DNA from: Clostridiales bacterium 1_7_47FAA
GTDB taxonomy: Bacteria > Bacillota > Clostridia > Lachnospirales > Lachnospiraceae
NCBI GenBank assembly: GCA_000155435.1
Contig: DS990263.1
Coordinates: forward strand, 360,300-424,299
Direction of reading: 5' to 3'
Length of the DNA stretch: 64,000 bases
Numbering within the stretch: position 1 is the first letter of the stretch; every line of letters starts with the position of its first letter. The notes beneath the pieces are model-generated. The model searched no databases. It was not told the origin of the DNA and saw only the letters and a list, made by a program, of their open reading frames with translations. The position numbers and the translations under genes were made by a program. Of this stretch, positions 8,628-17,735 are shown in pieces.

Positions 8628-10373
8628 TCAGTCCGCTTCCTTAAGGCTGCAGGAAGGCGTTGCCACCAGTGAATAGTTGGTGTGGTAGATAACAAAGCCG
8701 GGGGCTGAACCAGCCACCTTTTTAATATTCTTCTTCTGTATATAGTCAATCTCCACCTTATCATTATCCCGTCCCTTGGAATAATAGGCGGCCAGGGCGC
8801 CTGCTTCCTCAAACACCCGGTCCGGAAGGTCTGTTTTCCCCTCAGACTTAACAATCACATGGGAACCGGGGATTCCCTTGGCGTGGAACCACCAGTCATT
8901 GCCCGTGGCAACCTTGAAGGTCAGTTCCTCATTCTGGTAATTATTCTTGCCCACGTACATATGATATCCATCGGAAGAGATATAATGGAAGGGCCTGCTG
9001 GTAATCCTGGGCTTCTTGTCACCGGACCTGCGTTTCTTGATATAACCGTATTCCATCAGTTCCTCTTTAATCTGGACCAGGTCATCCTCCTTAAGGGCGA
9101 TATCCAGGGCTGAACTAATGGATTCCAGGTGGTCAATCTCAGCCTTTGTCTCCTTTGTCAGGTCGGTTAAGGCTTCATAGGTACGTTTCAGCTTGTTATA
9201 TTTGTCAAAATGCTTCTTGGCATTATCCTTGGCAGAAAGCTGGGAATCCAGGGGGACCGTGATTTCCTCATTGGTATAGTAATTCAGGCACCGGAGGGAC
9301 TTCTCGCCGCCTTGAAGTTCATACCCATAAGTATTAAGGAGTTCCCCGTAGATACGGTATTTCTCGCGCTTCTCCGTGTCACCCAGCTGCTTTAGCTGCA
9401 GATCGTACTTTTTATAGTTGCGCTCCAGGGCTGTCTGGACAATCCTGCGAAGGTCCGAGGATTTCTGCCTGATCCTGGTCACCGTGTCCCGTGACGCATA
9501 ATAATTTTCAAGAAGCGCGCTGATGGAGGCCACATGTTCCAAATGGTAATCAGCCCCTTCATAGCAGGTAAGGGGAAATGCCGCATATTCCACAGGTCCA
9601 TCCCCGTCATGGACAATGGCCGGTGAAAAGTTACCGTCCCGCACATCCTCCATCACCAGGCTGAAGGTATGGTACAGATGCACCAGCTCTGCCTCTGAAA
9701 GCTGGTTGGCCGACTGGTCGGAATCAATGGAGGCCAGGTGGCAGATTTCCTCCGCCATAATGGGGCTGATTCCGGTAAGGCGGTTATACAGCGCCTTCTG
9801 CACGGTCATGGGGGAATTCCCCATCAGGCCTGCAAACTCCTCCTGGGAAACCGTAAGGGGATTCTCCTTAGCCACGGTCTGCGGTATGAAATACTCCCTG
9901 CCCGGCAGCACCTCGCGGACCGAGCTGACCTGGGCCGACACATGCTTGATGCTGTCGATGATGGTCTTATCCTCTTTACAGAAAATAATATTACTGTGCT
10001 TACCCATAATCTCCACAATCAGCTTCTTCCGGCACAGATCCCCCATCTCATCCAGATGTTCCAATTCAAACTCAATAATCCGTTCCAGTCCGGGCTGGCT
10101 GATACCCACAATCCGTGCGCTCCCGATATGCTTGCGCAGCAGCATGCAGAAATTCGGGGCAGTCATAGGGCTGGGCTTATTCTTATCCGTAAGATAAATC
10201 AGCGGCAGGCTTGCGCTGGCTGATATCTGAAGCCTGTAATTTTCCTTGTTATTCTTGATGGCGATAAGCAACTCATCCTTTTCCGGCTGGGCAATCTTAG
10301 AAATACGCCCTCCCTCCAGGGTATCCTTAAACTCATGCACCAGACTGGCAATGGTAATTCCGTCAAATGCCAT
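8628..10373 (-). CDS. rqcH: Ribosome quality control protein RqcH (NFACT family)
   Basis: RqcH binds 50S subunits carrying stalled nascent chains and recruits tRNA-Ala to add C-terminal alanine tails that mark them for degradation. The 581-residue protein shows the NFACT-N start MAFDGITIASLVHEFKDTL, a central coiled coil (about residues 290-440, with many K, E and L), and the NFACT-R domain with NDWWFHAKGIPGSHVIVKS near residues 490-510. Older annotation calls this family fibronectin-binding protein. The start has an AGGAG site nine bases upstream on the minus strand. It faces rpsU, protected by the tandem terminators between them. Confidence 0.93.
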   Translation of the reverse strand: MAFDGITIASLVHEFKDTLEGGRISKIAQPEKDELLIAIKNNKENYRLQISASASLPLIYLTDKNKPSPMTAPNFCMLLRKHIGSARIVGISQPGLERIIEFELEHLDEMGDLCRKKLIVEIMGKHSNIIFCKEDKTIIDSIKHVSAQVSSVREVLPGREYFIPQTVAKENPLTVSQEEFAGLMGNSPMTVQKALYNRLTGISPIMAEEICHLASIDSDQSANQLSEAELVHLYHTFSLVMEDVRDGNFSPAIVHDGDGPVEYAAFPLTCYEGADYHLEHVASISALLENYYASRDTVTRIRQKSSDLRRIVQTALERNYKKYDLQLKQLGDTEKREKYRIYGELLNTYGYELQGGEKSLRCLNYYTNEEITVPLDSQLSAKDNAKKHFDKYNKLKRTYEALTDLTKETKAEIDHLESISSALDIALKEDDLVQIKEELMEYGYIKKRRSGDKKPRITSRPFHYISSDGYHMYVGKNNYQNEELTFKVATGNDWWFHAKGIPGSHVIVKSEGKTDLPDRVFEEAGALAAYYSKGRDNDKVEIDYIQKKNIKKVAGSAPGFVIYHTNYSLVATPSCSLKEAD

Positions 10374-10568
10374 AAAATCTCACTCCTGTCAGGCCCTATT
10401 TAGCATAAAGCAAAAAACAAAACCAAAATCACCCTTATGCCACGGCCATTGACTATAAGAATAACATAAAAAATCCAATAAGAAAAGGCCAACCTACGCC
10501 AGCTCCCCGAGCTTCCCCAAGCTATTTCCCCCATGCATGAAGATACGGCAATCAGAAACACCCAGTGG

Positions 10569-10800
10569 GTGAGGAAGGGAGCCGGAGGAGGGGGATGCAT
10601 CCACAGGAGTGTTAGAATCCCTTAGGCTGTGGGAACCGGCGTTAAGAGGCAGGCGCCCTTTGTCTGAGCCCAATACCAAAATTCATGCGATAGCCAAAGC
10701 GCGAGTTTGGGCAGCCGGCCTCTTGTCCTTAGCCGGTTTCCAGAGCCTTAGGGATTCCCGCTCCGCAGCCGTATCCCCCTCCTCCGGCTCCCTTCCTCAC
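10569..10800. repeat. Long structured hairpin element, copy A
   Basis: Perfect 28-bp inverted arms (10569-10596 and 10773-10800) enclose a second imperfect stem (about 10616-10640 with 10732-10756) and a third (GAGGCAGGC near 10652 with GCCGGCCTC near 10718). The interior contains TTGTCTGAGCCC, ATACCAAAAT and GCGCGAGTTT, and the right flank reads ACGGATGCACCTCC. A homologous element (copy C) is at 58479-58713 with the same core but differently sequenced, still complementary arms. The region 10374-10924 carries no convincing gene; this element and the yicC promoter fill it. Confidence 0.8.
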
Positions 10801-10854
10801 GGACGGATGCACCTCCACCCGTCATCCCATACAACCCCATCCCCAATCATTTCC

Positions 10855-10883
10855 TTGACTTGAATCCCCAGATGAATTATAAT
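10855..10883 (+). promoter_or_regulatory. Sigma-A promoter of the yicC-gmk-rpoZ operon
   Basis: TTGACT (10855-10860), a 17-base spacer and a perfect TATAAT (10878-10883). Confidence 0.85.
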
Positions 10884-10924
10884 ACTATCTAACTATGGAT
10901 AAAAGCGAAAGAGAGGCATTCGTT

Positions 10925-11803
10925 ATGTTAAAAAGCATGACTGGTTTCGGCAGGTGCGAGAATATAACCGATGAATATAGGATTTCTGTCGAAATGAAAG
11001 CCGTGAATCACAGATATCTGGACTTGAGTATTAAGATGCCGAAGAAGTTTAATTATTTTGAAGCTTCCATCAGGACCCTTCTTAAGAAATACATCCAGAG
11101 GGGAAAGGTTGACCTGTTCATCAACTATGAGGACTATACAGAAGGCAACATGTGTCTTAAGTACAACCGGGCGCTGGCAGCTGAATATATGGATTATTTC
11201 AACAAGATGGCAGAAGAATTCAGCATACAGAACGATGTGAAGGTTTCCACACTGGCCAAGTTCCCTGAGGTATTTTCCATGGAGCAGGCGCCGGACGATG
11301 AGGAACATCTGTGGGGGATCCTGTCAGCGGCACTTGAGGAGGCTGCGGTGAAGTTCGTGCAGTCCAGGGAGGTGGAAGGAGAACATTTAAAGAATGACCT
11401 TCTGGGCAAACTGGATTATATGACTGGCCTGGTGGATTACATTGAAGAGCGTTCACCCCAGATACTGACAGAGTACAGGGCCAAGCTGGAGGCCAAGGTC
11501 CAGGAGCTGTTAAACGGCACAGCCATAGATGAGGGCCGGATTGCGGCGGAAGTTACCATTTATGCGGATAAAATCTGCGTGGATGAGGAGACGGTACGTC
11601 TGAGAAGCCATATTGAGAACACGAGGAAGGACCTGTTAAGCGGCGGGAGCGTTGGACGTAAGCTGGATTTCATTGCCCAGGAGATGAACCGGGAAGCCAA
11701 CACCATCCTTTCCAAGTCCAGCGACCTGTCGATTTCGGACAAGGCCATTGCCCTTAAGACCGAGATAGAAAAGGTCAGGGAGCAGATACAGAATATCGAA
11801 TAA
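10925..11803 (+). CDS. yicC: YicC family endoribonuclease
   Basis: YicC proteins are metal-dependent endoribonucleases implicated in small RNA and mRNA turnover. The start MLKSMTGFGRCE is the family signature, and the C-terminal DUF1732-type part carries GGSVGRKLDFIAQEMNREANT and LKTEIEKVREQIQNIE, both characteristic. A longer frame begins at 10895, but AGAGG at 10911-10915 fits the ATG at 10925 and the family N-terminus. It leads an operon with gmk (30 bases downstream) and rpoZ. In many Firmicutes a remA-like gene sits between yicC and gmk; it is absent here. Confidence 0.93.
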   Translation: MLKSMTGFGRCENITDEYRISVEMKAVNHRYLDLSIKMPKKFNYFEASIRTLLKKYIQRGKVDLFINYEDYTEGNMCLKYNRALAAEYMDYFNKMAEEFSIQNDVKVSTLAKFPEVFSMEQAPDDEEHLWGILSAALEEAAVKFVQSREVEGEHLKNDLLGKLDYMTGLVDYIEERSPQILTEYRAKLEAKVQELLNGTAIDEGRIAAEVTIYADKICVDEETVRLRSHIENTRKDLLSGGSVGRKLDFIAQEMNREANTILSKSSDLSISDKAIALKTEIEKVREQIQNIE

Positions 11804-11833
11804 AATGCAGCACGAAAGTCAGGAGAGTACACC

Positions 11834-12466
11834 ATGAGCCATCAGGGAATATTAGTGGTTGTATCCGGTTTTTCCGGTGCAGGCAAGGGAACACTTATGA
11901 AGGAGCTGCTGAAGCAATACGATAACTATGCGCTGTCCGTATCAGCCACCACAAGGCAGCCCAGGGAAGGCGAAAAGGACGGGGAGGATTATTTCTTTGT
12001 CACAAAGGAGCATTTCCAGCAGATGATTGAGGAGAACAGACTGGTGGAATATGCCCAGTATGTCAATCATTATTACGGAACCCCAAGGGATTATGTTGAG
12101 AAGAAGATGGCAGAAGGAAAGGATGTGATCCTGGAGATTGAAATCCAGGGCGCCCTGAAAGTCAAAAAGCGTTTTCCGGACGCGCTGCTTCTCTTTGTGA
12201 CGCCTCCCAGTGCAGAGGAACTGCGCCGCCGTCTGGTTGGACGCGGCACGGAGACCATTGAGGTCATTAACGCAAGGCTGCGCCGCGCGGCAGAGGAGGC
12301 GGCAGGTATGGAGGCATATGATTATCTGCTGATTAACGATGAAATCCAGTCCTGTGTGGAGCAGATGCATCAGCTGATCCAGCTCCAGCACAATAAGACC
12401 TCCTATCACCTGGATTTCTTGAGCAGGATGCGGGAAGATTTATATCACTTGGATGACAGAAAATAA
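11834..12466 (+). CDS. gmk: Guanylate kinase
   Basis: Gmk phosphorylates GMP to GDP with ATP in nucleotide synthesis and (p)ppGpp physiology. The 210-residue protein has the P-loop GFSGAGKGT at residues 12-20, the GMP-binding region SVSATTRQPREGEKDGEDYFFV and the segment EYAQYVNHYYGTP, followed by LEIEIQGALKVKK. The C-terminal extension after YDYLLIND is slightly longer than in E. coli. It sits 30 bases downstream of yicC and 28 bases before rpoZ, the classical yicC-gmk-rpoZ order. Confidence 0.97.
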   Translation: MSHQGILVVVSGFSGAGKGTLMKELLKQYDNYALSVSATTRQPREGEKDGEDYFFVTKEHFQQMIEENRLVEYAQYVNHYYGTPRDYVEKKMAEGKDVILEIEIQGALKVKKRFPDALLLFVTPPSAEELRRRLVGRGTETIEVINARLRRAAEEAAGMEAYDYLLINDEIQSCVEQMHQLIQLQHNKTSYHLDFLSRMREDLYHLDDRK

Positions 12467-12494
12467 AATATAAAGATTGAAAGGGGAATGTAAT

Positions 12495-12764
12495 ATGTTA
12501 CATCCATCATACACCGATTTAATTGACGTAGTTAACAGCGATATCGAGCCAGGAGAGCAGCCTGTGGTACAGAGCCGCTATTCCATTGTCATTGCAGCTT
12601 CCAGACGTGCCAGACAGATCATCGGGGGAGAAGACCCCATGGTAAGCGGCGCCGCAGGCAAGAAGCCGCTGTCCATAGCCATTGACGAACTGTACCACCA
12701 GAAGGTGAAAATCCTTCCGGAAGAAGAAAACCCATCTGAGGAAGATGAGAACCAGAACGCATAA
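12495..12764 (+). CDS. rpoZ: RNA polymerase omega subunit
   Basis: Omega helps RNA polymerase assembly by wrapping the beta-prime C-terminus. The 89-residue protein begins MLHPSYTDLIDVVN and contains SRYSIVIAASRRARQII followed by KPLSIAIDEL, the typical omega fold. An upstream TTG at 12477 opens the frame, but AAGGGGA at 12482-12487 sits correctly before ATG 12495. The tail is acidic (PEEENPSEEDENQ). It is the third gene of the yicC operon. Confidence 0.94.
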   Translation: MLHPSYTDLIDVVNSDIEPGEQPVVQSRYSIVIAASRRARQIIGGEDPMVSGAAGKKPLSIAIDELYHQKVKILPEEENPSEEDENQNA

Positions 12765-12770
12765 AATCAT

Positions 12771-12838
12771 AAGCCGTCTCCTGTACACCGCAGCAGGCAG
12801 GGTCATTCCCGGCACTGCGGGCACAGCAGAGATGGCTT
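12771..12838 (+). other. Structured spacer hairpin between rpoZ and rimO
   Basis: AAGCCGTCTC (12771-12780) pairs with GAGATGGCTT (12829-12838) with one G-U, and inside it CCGCAG (12788-12793) pairs with CTGCGG (12815-12820). The spacer thus folds into a rod of about 68 nt without a T-tract. It may be a processing or attenuating structure. Confidence 0.5.
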
Positions 12839-12866
12839 AAATGTTCATTAGGAGTAAATTTGACAT

Positions 12867-14222
12867 ATGGAAAACATGAAATTATTTTGCGTGTCCCTGG
12901 GATGCGATAAGAACCTTGTGGATACGGAGAAAATGCTGGGACTGCTGGGCGGGACCGGTTTTACATTTACAGATGATGAGATGGAAGCGGATGTAATCCT
13001 GGTCAACACATGCTGCTTTATCGGCGACGCCAAGGAGGAAAGTGTGAATACCATCCTGGACATGGCGCGTTTAAAGGAAGAAGGGGCCTGCAGGGCCTTG
13101 ATCGTGACAGGCTGCCTGGCCCAGCGATATAAGCAGGAAATCCTGGATGAGATTCCTGAGGTGGATGCCATCCTGGGCACCACGTCCTATGAGGATGTGG
13201 CTGGGATTGTGAAACAGGTGCTGGAGGGCAAGGGAATCACCCATCTGACCAGCTTCCATGACCTGGGGGAACTTCCTGACACCCAGGCGGGACGGGTAGT
13301 GACCACGGGCGGATATTATGCGTTCTTAAAAATAGCGGAAGGATGTGATAAGCGCTGTACCTACTGCATCATCCCCTATCTGAGGGGGCCTTACCGCAGC
13401 GTGCCCATGGAGCAGCTTCTGGAGGAAGCCAGGCAGCTGGCCAGCGGCGGGGTAAAGGAACTGATCCTGGTAGCCCAGGAAACCACCCTTTACGGCAAGG
13501 ATATCTATGGTGGGAAGTCCCTTCCAAAGCTGCTGCATGAGCTGGCGCAGATTCCGGGCATCCAGTGGATACGGATCCAGTACTGTTATCCGGAAGAGAT
13601 TACGGACGAGCTGATTGAAGCCATACGCTCAGAAGAAAAGGTCTGTCATTATCTGGACATCCCAATCCAGCACGCCAGCAACCGGATCCTTAAGCGCATG
13701 GGGCGAAGGACCAACCGTGAGGAACTGACGGAACGCATTGCGAAGCTGCGAAAGGAGATACCGGATATAGCGCTGCGCACCACCATGATTTCCGGGTTCC
13801 CGGGGGAGACCCAGGCAGACCATGAGGAGCTGATGGACTTTGTCAATGAGATGGAATTTGAACGGCTGGGGGTATTTGCCTATTCCGCGGAGGAGGACAC
13901 CCCTGCATATTCTTATCCGGACCAGGTGCCCCAGGAGGTGAAGGAGGAACGCAGGGATGAAATCATGGAACTGCAGCAGGACATTGCCTTTGGACACTGT
14001 GAGGATATGGTGGGACGTATCCTGACCGTGCTGATTGAAGGGAAGGTGGTGGATGAGCCTGTCTATGTGGGAAGGACTTATATGGACGCCCCTGGTGTGG
14101 ACGGACTTATATTTGTGAATGCTGAGATGGAACTGATGTCTGGCGACTTTGTAAGGGTAAAGGTGACCGGAGCCGCTGAATATGATCTGATAGGAGAGGT
14201 GTACGATGAATCTGCCCAATAA
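12867..14222 (+). CDS. rimO: Ribosomal protein S12 methylthiotransferase
   Basis: RimO is a radical SAM enzyme that adds a methylthio group to an aspartate of S12. The 451-residue protein has the N-terminal UPF0004 domain with cysteines at VSLGCDKN, NTCCFI and VTGCLAQ, which hold the auxiliary iron-sulfur cluster, then the radical SAM motif CDKRCTYCIIP (CxxxCxxC), and a C-terminal TRAM domain. The GCDKN signature distinguishes RimO from MiaB. AGGAG stands 12 bases before the ATG. Its end overlaps pgsA by 17 bases, so the two are translationally linked, followed by cinA. Confidence 0.96.
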   Translation: MENMKLFCVSLGCDKNLVDTEKMLGLLGGTGFTFTDDEMEADVILVNTCCFIGDAKEESVNTILDMARLKEEGACRALIVTGCLAQRYKQEILDEIPEVDAILGTTSYEDVAGIVKQVLEGKGITHLTSFHDLGELPDTQAGRVVTTGGYYAFLKIAEGCDKRCTYCIIPYLRGPYRSVPMEQLLEEARQLASGGVKELILVAQETTLYGKDIYGGKSLPKLLHELAQIPGIQWIRIQYCYPEEITDELIEAIRSEEKVCHYLDIPIQHASNRILKRMGRRTNREELTERIAKLRKEIPDIALRTTMISGFPGETQADHEELMDFVNEMEFERLGVFAYSAEEDTPAYSYPDQVPQEVKEERRDEIMELQQDIAFGHCEDMVGRILTVLIEGKVVDEPVYVGRTYMDAPGVDGLIFVNAEMELMSGDFVRVKVTGAAEYDLIGEVYDESAQ

Positions 14223-14748
14223 ACTGACGATTGTAAGAGTGTGTTTGATTCCTTTTTTTGTAGCTGCACTGCTGTTTGACCATGGTAATAACTATACCAT
14301 GCGTATTGTTGCCAATGTCCTGTTCATCATTGCCAGCCTTACGGACCTGTTTGACGGCAAGATTGCCCGCAAATACAACATGGTCACTAACTTTGGCAAG
14401 TTCATGGACCCCCTTGCGGATAAGCTTCTGGTGTGTTCTGCCCTTATCTGCCTGATTGAACTGGGACAGCTCCCTGCCTGGGTCGTGATTGTGATCATCA
14501 GCCGCGAGTTCATCATCAGCGGCTTCCGTCTGGTCGCGGCTGACAACGGCGTGGTGATTGCCGCCAGCTACTGGGGCAAGTTCAAGACCACCTTCCAGAT
14601 GATTGCGGTCATCCTGCTGATATTTGATATCCCGGCCCTGCGCCTGGTTGCCAATATAACCGTGGTGATTGCAGTGGCCCTGACCATCATCTCACTGGTG
14701 GACTATGTGGCCAAGAATTACAGGATTCTCACTGAGGGAGGCATGTAG
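14206..14748 (+). CDS. pgsA: CDP-diacylglycerol-glycerol-3-phosphate 3-phosphatidyltransferase
   Basis: PgsA makes phosphatidylglycerol phosphate from CDP-diacylglycerol and glycerol-3-phosphate in the membrane, the committed step to phosphatidylglycerol. The 180-residue protein has about five or six membrane segments and the CDP-alcohol phosphotransferase signature DLFDGKIARKYNMVTNFGKF followed by MDPLADK (pattern DGxxAR...G...D...D). It overlaps the end of rimO and is separated from cinA by a single base. This rimO-pgsA-cinA order is common in Clostridia. Confidence 0.95.
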   Translation: MNLPNKLTIVRVCLIPFFVAALLFDHGNNYTMRIVANVLFIIASLTDLFDGKIARKYNMVTNFGKFMDPLADKLLVCSALICLIELGQLPAWVVIVIISREFIISGFRLVAADNGVVIAASYWGKFKTTFQMIAVILLIFDIPALRLVANITVVIAVALTIISLVDYVAKNYRILTEGGM

Positions 14749-14749
14749 G

Positions 14750-16000
14750 ATGACGGCGGAACTGATTTCAGTGGGCACCGAACTGCTGATGGGGAACATT
14801 GTGAACAGCAACACCCAGTTCCTGGCGGAGAAGTGTGCCCTTCTTGGATTTGATATGTATTACCAGGTGACAGTGGGGGATAATTACGGCCGGATGAAGG
14901 CTGTGATTGAGACAGCCCTTGAGCGCTCGGACCTTATCATACTGACCGGGGGCCTCGGCCCCACGGAAGATGACCTGACAAAGGAAGTATGCGCTGAGGC
15001 CATGGGCATGGAGCTGGTGGAAGACCCGCATACAAGGAAGCATCTGGAAGCATTTTTTGTCAACAATATATACAAGGAGATACCTGATAACAATTGGAAG
15101 ATGGCTGCCGTCCCAAAGGGGGCGCTGGTCCTTGATAACCATAACGGCATGGCACCGGGACTGATCCTGGAACGGGACAACAAGACCGCCATCCTGCTGC
15201 CGGGGCCTCCGGGAGAACTGTACCCCATGTTCAATGACCAGGTGTTCCCGTGGCTTCAGAAGCGCCAGCAGTCCGTCCTTGTATCCAGGATGGTAAAAAT
15301 CTGCGGATGCGGCGAGAGCCAGGTGGAGGATATGATCCTGGACCTGATTGACAGCCAGACCAACCCTACCATTGCAACGTATGCCAAGACCGCTGAGGTG
15401 CATCTGCGCATCACGGCCAGGGCTGGGGACAGGGAACAGGCCGAGGCGCTGATTGAACCGGTGCTGGAGGAAATCAGCAGGCGGTTCAAGGAGAAAATCT
15501 ATACCACGGATGAGAAGGTCAGCCTGGAGATGGCGGTGGTGGAGCTGTTAAAGAAGCATAAGCTTACCATGTCAACGGCTGAATCCTGTACAGGAGGCAT
15601 GGTTGCAGCTAAGCTGGTCAATGTTTCCGGCGTGTCCCAGGTGTTCATGCAGGGCATGGTCACCTATTCCAATGAAGCCAAGATGCGTCTTCTGGGAGTG
15701 AAGGAAGAGACACTTAGGGCTTACGGGGCGGTCAGCGCACAGACAGCCGCTGAGATGGCGGCAGGAGGCGCGGCCATGAGCCGGACCGATGTCTGCGTGG
15801 CCATCACAGGCCTTGCCGGGCCGGACGGCGGCACGGATAAGAAACCGGTGGGACTTGTATATATGGCATGCTGTCTTAAGGGAAAGGTAACGGTGCAGGA
15901 ATATCATTTTAAGGGAAACAGGGATAAGATACGGGAACAATCCATGATGAAGGCCCTTGATCTGGTGCGTCTGTGTATATTAGAACAGGGAGATTGTTGA
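14750..16000 (+). CDS. cinA: CinA family protein (NMN amidohydrolase / damage-inducible)
   Basis: The protein combines an N-terminal molybdopterin-binding-like (COG1058) domain starting MTAELISVGTELLMGNIVNSN, with GGLGPTEDD and LPGPPGE motifs, and a C-terminal nicotinamide-mononucleotide deamidase domain with STAESCTGGM and VAITGLAGPDGG. Together they recycle NMN and ADP-ribose-type products. The frame opens at 14705, but GAGGGAGG before ATG 14750 and the family N-terminus fix the start there. It is one base behind pgsA. In many Clostridia recA follows; here an uncharacterised gene follows instead. Confidence 0.93.
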   Translation: MTAELISVGTELLMGNIVNSNTQFLAEKCALLGFDMYYQVTVGDNYGRMKAVIETALERSDLIILTGGLGPTEDDLTKEVCAEAMGMELVEDPHTRKHLEAFFVNNIYKEIPDNNWKMAAVPKGALVLDNHNGMAPGLILERDNKTAILLPGPPGELYPMFNDQVFPWLQKRQQSVLVSRMVKICGCGESQVEDMILDLIDSQTNPTIATYAKTAEVHLRITARAGDREQAEALIEPVLEEISRRFKEKIYTTDEKVSLEMAVVELLKKHKLTMSTAESCTGGMVAAKLVNVSGVSQVFMQGMVTYSNEAKMRLLGVKEETLRAYGAVSAQTAAEMAAGGAAMSRTDVCVAITGLAGPDGGTDKKPVGLVYMACCLKGKVTVQEYHFKGNRDKIREQSMMKALDLVRLCILEQGDC

Positions 16001-16002
16001 CA

Positions 16003-17352
16003 TTGCAGACAAAAAGAATGAAACGACAGCTTTCAGCGGCCTGCCATTATTCTTATACACGGCTGGCCCTGAATTATTATATGTATTATGAGACTTCGCT
16101 GGAGGACTCATTACTGGACAACAGGCTGGAGCCGCTTAACGCGGCTTTTCACGGCCTGCTGCGGGGATTCCTGGATGGAACCTGCCCAGAGGACGCCCTG
16201 GAGGAACTGAGGAACCAGGTGGCGGCGGAGATGGAGACAGCCACTGCCTATACCGATGCATTCCAGGCATACGAATATGTGCTGAACCGGCTGGAGGGGC
16301 GGTTTGCGCCGCAGCCAGTAGGAAACATGGCGGGGGAAGACCACGATGAAGCCATGACGGAACGCATCATGGGATATATCACGGATTCGCAGGATGCCAT
16401 GACGGTGAATGAACGGATCCGTTCTGTCCTTGGGCAGCTTCCGGTCCGTCTGACCAGGAATAAATTCTTTTCACTGGTGGAGGAAGGGCTTTCGGTATAC
16501 CGCGGCAGTACCAGGGAAAGCCTGGATGATATGTTCTATATCCTGCGCTCCGAGGCCCTGCTGTATGTTCCTGCCGATATGGTGACCGGTTACGAGGAGC
16601 TGCATTCCATCCTGGAGGAGTTAAGGACAGCGGACTACCGGTCCATGACACCGGAATCCTACCGGCACCTTACGGATGAGATGAAGCGGGCCGGCCATAT
16701 GCTGATGGACGACACGGCAGAGCTGATGCTTCTGATGGAGCTGGTGAATGACCTGTATGTGCTTTTTATCTCCAGGGACAGCGCCATGATGGAGGTTTCC
16801 GAAGAACAGTGCCTGAACCGGATCCTTTCAGGAATCCTGTCTTTATTTGAGGCGGGAACGGATGCACCTATCCCGGATGGGATCACAGGGCTTTTGGACA
16901 GGCTGGAAGGACGCCAGGAAGCTTATTTTGAACAGTGGATGGAGGACGGGCTTTCGTCCGGTGAACTGAGGGATATAAAAGGCCAGGAGGGCGAAGCCTC
17001 AAAGCTATATAAGGTGGAGATGCTCCTGTCAGGAAGTTCCTTCATGTCCCTTGCGTCTGCCGGACAGGAGTCAGGGGAGCTTGTGGACCAGGCAATGCTT
17101 TCAGCAGCAGCCAGCCGGTTCTTTGAAGAGTTTTCCTCTGCCTTTGAGGGGCAGCCAAGGGTGCTGGTGCGTGCCGTCATGGCCAAGGTCCTTTCCAGCC
17201 TTCCGGTATTCTTCCAGTCGCTGGATGAGGTACGGGAATATATCAGGAACAGTCTGGAAAGCTGTACTGATTACATGGAAAAGGCAATTACCATGAAGCT
17301 GATCACAGACATGATGGAGCAGGATGACCTGGATCCGGATGATATATTTTAG
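16003..17352 (+). CDS. Uncharacterised 449-residue helical protein
   Basis: I do not recognise a catalytic motif. The protein is acidic and mostly alpha-helical, with many Leu/Glu/Met and the N-terminal segment HYSYTRLALNYYMYYETSL. It may belong to an uncharacterised Clostridia family (possibly DUF6179, recalled and not verified). Start choice: GGGAG at 15988-15992 lies ten bases before TTG 16003; ATG 16018 is the alternative and 15973 is the longest frame, but that overlaps cinA. It begins just after cinA and is followed by a second unknown gene, a DUF2953 protein and gerW, a neighbourhood that suggests a role in sporulation or the envelope. Confidence 0.6.
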   Translation: MQTKRMKRQLSAACHYSYTRLALNYYMYYETSLEDSLLDNRLEPLNAAFHGLLRGFLDGTCPEDALEELRNQVAAEMETATAYTDAFQAYEYVLNRLEGRFAPQPVGNMAGEDHDEAMTERIMGYITDSQDAMTVNERIRSVLGQLPVRLTRNKFFSLVEEGLSVYRGSTRESLDDMFYILRSEALLYVPADMVTGYEELHSILEELRTADYRSMTPESYRHLTDEMKRAGHMLMDDTAELMLLMELVNDLYVLFISRDSAMMEVSEEQCLNRILSGILSLFEAGTDAPIPDGITGLLDRLEGRQEAYFEQWMEDGLSSGELRDIKGQEGEASKLYKVEMLLSGSSFMSLASAGQESGELVDQAMLSAAASRFFEEFSSAFEGQPRVLVRAVMAKVLSSLPVFFQSLDEVREYIRNSLESCTDYMEKAITMKLITDMMEQDDLDPDDIF

Positions 17353-17387
17353 GCGCATTGATTAAATGTGACAGGAGAGATGAAGGC

Positions 17388-17726
17388 ATGCGCTGGTGGA
17401 AGCATTTATACATGGGTGACAGGGCTTTAAAGAACAGGGCCAAAGTCCTTATGGGAATCCGTGAGGGAAAGACAACCCCGGACATATATGTGATTACTCT
17501 TCCTGAGAGTGGGAATCATATACTTGACATACGTCCTGTCCTGCTGCTGACGGAAAAGGAACGGGAAGATGACGGTTTCCTTATTCTGGGGGTGGCAAAA
17601 GGGTATGGGGAAGCCGGTGAGGTGGTCAGGTCCATGGTAGACGACATGTACCGCGCCACAGGGGCATTTGACTGGAATGCATACATGGGATATCTGGACG
17701 CCGCAGACAGACGGGATGATATTTAA
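17388..17726 (+). CDS. Uncharacterised 112-residue protein
   Basis: A soluble alpha/beta protein starting MRWWKHLYMGDRALKNRAKV, with no known motif. The pattern KTTPDIYVITLPESGNHILDI followed by DDGFLILGVAKGYGEAGEVV suggests alternating strands and helices. GGAGAG precedes ATG 17388; an in-frame ATG at 17358 lacks a site. It lies between the 449-residue unknown gene and the DUF2953-gerW pair with short spacings, so it is likely co-transcribed with them. Function unknown. Confidence 0.65.
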   Translation: MRWWKHLYMGDRALKNRAKVLMGIREGKTTPDIYVITLPESGNHILDIRPVLLLTEKEREDDGFLILGVAKGYGEAGEVVRSMVDDMYRATGAFDWNAYMGYLDAADRRDDI

Positions 17727-17735
17727 GGAGGGAAA

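Noticed and set aside
10569-10800. 6S RNA or another known riboregulator for elements A and C
   Set aside because: 6S RNA has a single-stranded central bubble and is normally single or double copy without such long GC-rich closing stems; the core motifs do not match what I know of 6S, SRP or tmRNA.
10569-10863. Small open frames inside element A, and 57979-58755 in elements B and C
   Set aside because: They arise on both strands of palindromic, GC-rich sequence, lack ribosome binding sites and show no protein family.
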